Part shown: in pieces, positions 61,705 to 64,000 of the stretch
Layout of the letters: the number at the start of each line of letters is the position of its first letter
How positions within the stretch are numbered: the stretch's first letter is position 1
NCBI RefSeq assembly: GCF_051401765.1
Contig: NW_027480440.1
Location: forward strand, 5,270,001-5,334,000
Direction of reading: 5' to 3'
DNA: 64,000 nucleotides
Source of the DNA: Calliopsis andreniformis
Taxonomy: Eukaryota > Arthropoda > Insecta > Hymenoptera > Andrenidae
Notes under the pieces: generated by a model
Seen by the model: the letters and a program-made list of their open reading frames with translations, nothing else
Database searches by the model: none
What the model was told of the DNA's origin: nothing
Position numbers and translations under genes: made by a program

Positions 61705-64000
61705 CTCTATCCTCAACCCTCAATCCTCAATCCTCAATACTCAAACGTCAGTCTTCAATCCTCAACACTCAATCTTCAATCCTCAATCCCCAATCCTCAA
61801 TCCTCAATCCTCATTCTTCAATCTTCAATACCCAATCCACAATCTTCAATCCTCAATCCTCAATCCTCAATTCTAAATCCTCAATCCTCAGTCCTCAGTC
61901 CTCAAACATCAATCCTCAACCCTCAGTCCTCATCCTCAATCCTCAATCCACAATCCTCAATCCTCAATCCTCAATCTTCAATCTTCAATCCTCAATACTC
62001 AATCATCAATCCTCAATCCTCAGTCCTCAAACCCCAATTCTGAATCCTCAATCCTGAATCCTCAATCTTCAGCCCTCAGTACTCAACAATCAGTTGTCAA
62101 TCCTCAATCCTCAATAGAATATACTCAATTCACAGCTTTCAATACACAATACTCAATCGGCAATCTTGAAATCTCTATCCACAAACATCAATTTTCATCA
62201 CTCAACCCTCAGCACTCAGTCCCCAATCGTCAATCTTCAATCCTCAATCCTCAATCCTCATACTCAATCCTCAATCTTCAATCATCAATCCTCAATACTC
62301 AATCTTCAATCCTCAATCCCGAATCCTCAATCCTCAATCCTCAATCCTCAATCAACAATACTCAATCTTCAATAATCAATCCTCTATCCTCAATCCTCAA
62401 TCCTCAATACTCAACCATCAAGCCTCAATTCTCAATACTCAATAGAATATCCTGAATTCACAGGATTCAATACTCAAGCATCAATCCTCAACCCTCAGCC
62501 CTCATTCTCAATCCTCAATCCTCAATCCTCAATCCTCAATTTTCAATCCTCAATCCTCAACCCTCAGTCCTCATCCTCAATTCTCAATTCTCAGTCCTCA
62601 ATTCTCAACCCCCAATCTTCAATCCTCAATAATCAATCTCCAATCCTAGATCCCCAATGCCCAATCCCCAATCCTTAATCCTCAATCCCCGGCCCTCAAT
62701 CTTAAATCTTCAATGCTCAATCCTCAATCCTCAATCCTCAGTCCTCAATCCTCAATCCTCAATTCGCAGTCCTCAATCTTGAATCCTCAATACTCAATAT
62801 TCAATCCTAAATTCTCAATCCTGAAATCCTCAATCCTGAATATTCAACACACAACCCTCTACCTTCAATCCTCAATACTCAACCCTCAATCCTCAACTCT
62901 CAATACTCAATCATCAGTCTTCAATCCTCCACACTCAATCTTCAATCCTCAATCCTCAATCTACAATCCTCAATACTCAATCTTCAATCCTCAACCCTCA
63001 ATCCTCAATCCTCAATCCTCAATCTTCAATCCTCAATCCTCGATCCTCAATTCTCAATCCTCAATCCTCAATCCTCAATCCTCAGACCTCAAACATCAAG
63101 ACTCAACCCTCAATACTCAGTCTTCAATCCTCGATCCTCAATGCTCAATCCTCAATCCTCAATACTCAAACGTCAGTTTTCAATTCTCAACACTCAATCT
63201 TCAATCCTCAATCCCCAATCCTCAATCCTCAATCCTCATTCTCCAATCTTCAATACCCAATCCTCAATCTTCAATCCTCAATCCTCAATCCTCAAATCTC
63301 AATCCTCAATCCTCAGTCCTCAGTCCTCAGACATCAATCCTGAACCCTCAGCCCTCATCCTCAATCCTCAATCCTCAATCCTCAATCCTCAATCTTCAAT
63401 CCTCAATAATCAACCTCCAATCCTAGATCCTCAATCCCCAATCATCAATCCTTAATCCTCAATATTCAATCCTCAATCCCCAGTCCTCAATCTTCAATCC
63501 TCAATGCTCAATCGTCAATCCTCAATCCTCAGTCCACAATCCTCAATCCTCAAACCTCAATCCTCAACGGTCAGTCCTCGTCATCAATCCACAACCCTCA
63601 ATCCTCAATCCTCAACCTTCAATCATCAATACTCAATCTTCAATCCTCAATCCTCAATCCTCAATCCACAATCCTCAATCCTCAATATTCATCACAAAAC
63701 CCTCAACCATCAATTCTCAATACTCAACCGTCAATCCTCAATTCTCAATACTCAATAGAATATCCTGAATACTCATGGTTCAATACTCAATCCACAATAT
63801 TCAATAATCAAATCTCAATCCTCAAACCTCATTTCTCAACACTCAATCCTCAACACTCAGTCCTCTCTCTTCAATCCTCCATCCTCAATCCTCAATCCTC
63901 AAGAGTCAATCCTCCATCCTGAATACTCAAACCTCAATTCTCAGTCCTCAAACCTCAATCCCGAATCCTCAACTTTGAATGCTCAATCTTCAGCCCTCGG
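61696..64000 (+). repeat. 4,144-base tandem duplication, copy 2, cut by the window end
   Basis: Second copy of 57,550 onward: E 62,166, K leader, K 62,713, F 63,141, A tail, B 63,504, C from 63,975. The window ends 26 bases into C, so the unit continues outside. Confidence 0.92.

Larger units (their letters stand above)
1..64000 (+). repeat. Heptanucleotide satellite array, monomer TCAATCC, spanning the whole window
   Basis: Every line of the sequence can be cut into heptamers of the form TCAATCC or one- to three-base variants of it. Positions 1-3 (TCA) are the most constant. Positions 4-7 vary most (AATAC, AATCT, AATCA, AGTCC, AACCC, AAACC, AATGC). Occasional 6-mers (TCATCC, TCGTCC) and 8-mers (TGAAATCC, TAAAATCC) shift the register by one base. 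G is very scarce on the plus strand: lines I counted have about one to five G per 60 bases. All monomers point the same way; I saw no reverse-complement stretch. Homology to internal blocks continues up to both window edges, so the array is truncated by the window. No gene is supported anywhere: the plus strand is open in all three frames because 7 is 1 modulo 3, and the minus strand is closed by TGA in every frame. Confidence 0.97.

Noticed and set aside
1..64000. Genes on the minus strand
   Set aside because: TCA on the plus strand is TGA on the minus strand, so each minus frame has a stop about every 21 bases throughout.
1..64000. CRISPR array
   Set aside because: Repeats are 7-base monomers without unique spacers, and there is no cas-like gene or leader.
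1..64000. Telomere repeat array (plant type CCCTAAA or similar)
   Set aside because: The monomer TCAATCC is not a known telomere repeat. TCAACCC-type monomers look superficially similar but are single-base variants scattered among TCAATCC.
1..64000. Cyanobacterial STRR heptanucleotide repeats
   Set aside because: STRRs are also heptamers, but those I know of are short intergenic arrays. Nothing like a 64 kb array with higher-order units is familiar to me, and no flanking bacterial gene is present to support it. Kept only as a comparison.
1..64000. tRNA, rRNA, terminators or inverted-repeat elements
   Set aside because: A strand almost without G cannot form the self-complementary stems these need; no inverted repeat or reverse-orientation segment was seen.

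Overview
The whole 64,000-base window is one uninterrupted, strictly unidirectional satellite. Its basic monomer is the heptamer TCAATCC (the same circle as CAATCCT), present as thousands of in-register variants such as TCAATAC, TCAATCT, TCAATCA, TCAATTC, TCAGTCC, TCAACCC, TCAATGC and TGAATCC. I find no gene, RNA gene, transposon, CRISPR array, promoter or terminator that I can support. Both window edges lie inside repeat units (position 1 in the tail of a unit, position 64,000 inside a C block), so the array is longer than the window.

The long forward open frames are arithmetic, not genes. Seven is 1 modulo 3, so all three forward frames of a heptamer array read the same heptapeptide (ILNPQSS, circularly permuted). 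Indels therefore cannot shift into a closed frame, and frames end only where a substitution makes TGA, TAA or TAG. On the minus strand every TCA is TGA, so each frame is closed about every 21 bases.

The information lies in the higher-order structure. The order of variant monomers acts as a barcode, and by matching it I recognise recurring blocks. A starts with ATGCTCAATTCTC. B starts 279 bases after A. C starts 471 bases after B at TTGAATCC or TTGAATGC. D starts ATGACTCAACCC. E is centred on TTGAAATCTCTATCC. K starts ATGCTCAATCC and contains the longest open frames. F is the KRQFS/KRQSS-type segment. R is a C-tail plus E composite. These blocks are chained into nested tandem duplications.

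From left to right: (1) 1-1.6 kb, an irregular left part; (2) 1.6-9.3 kb, two tandem copies of a 3.81-3.86 kb unit, with a third partial copy at 10.4-12.5 kb; (3) 13.3-19.0 kb, a nearly perfect tandem duplication with a 2,931-base period; (4) 16.5-27.2 kb, a larger tandem duplication (period 5,563, then 5,514 after a 49-base loss) that contains the second copy of the previous one and nested 1,377- and 601-base repeats; (5) 27.6-35.0 kb, a tandem pair whose second copy grew by a 398-base duplication, a 181-base partial duplication and a roughly 572-base insertion; (6) 35.0-58 kb, four successive units of about 5.3-5.6 kb (K blocks at 37,333, 42,702, 47,987 and 53,600), one with a 901-base internal loss; (7) 57.5-64 kb, a tandem duplication with a 4,144-base period, cut off by the window end.

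The organism cannot be identified from this sequence. A satellite of this length with higher-order repeats and no interruption is typical of eukaryotic heterochromatin (pericentromeric, subtelomeric, sex- or B-chromosome). Heptanucleotide tandem repeats are also known in bacteria (for example the STRR families of cyanobacteria), so I leave the kingdom open. Block boundaries given here were read by eye and are usually good to within about 10-20 bases; the offsets between copies are exact where an anchor position is stated.
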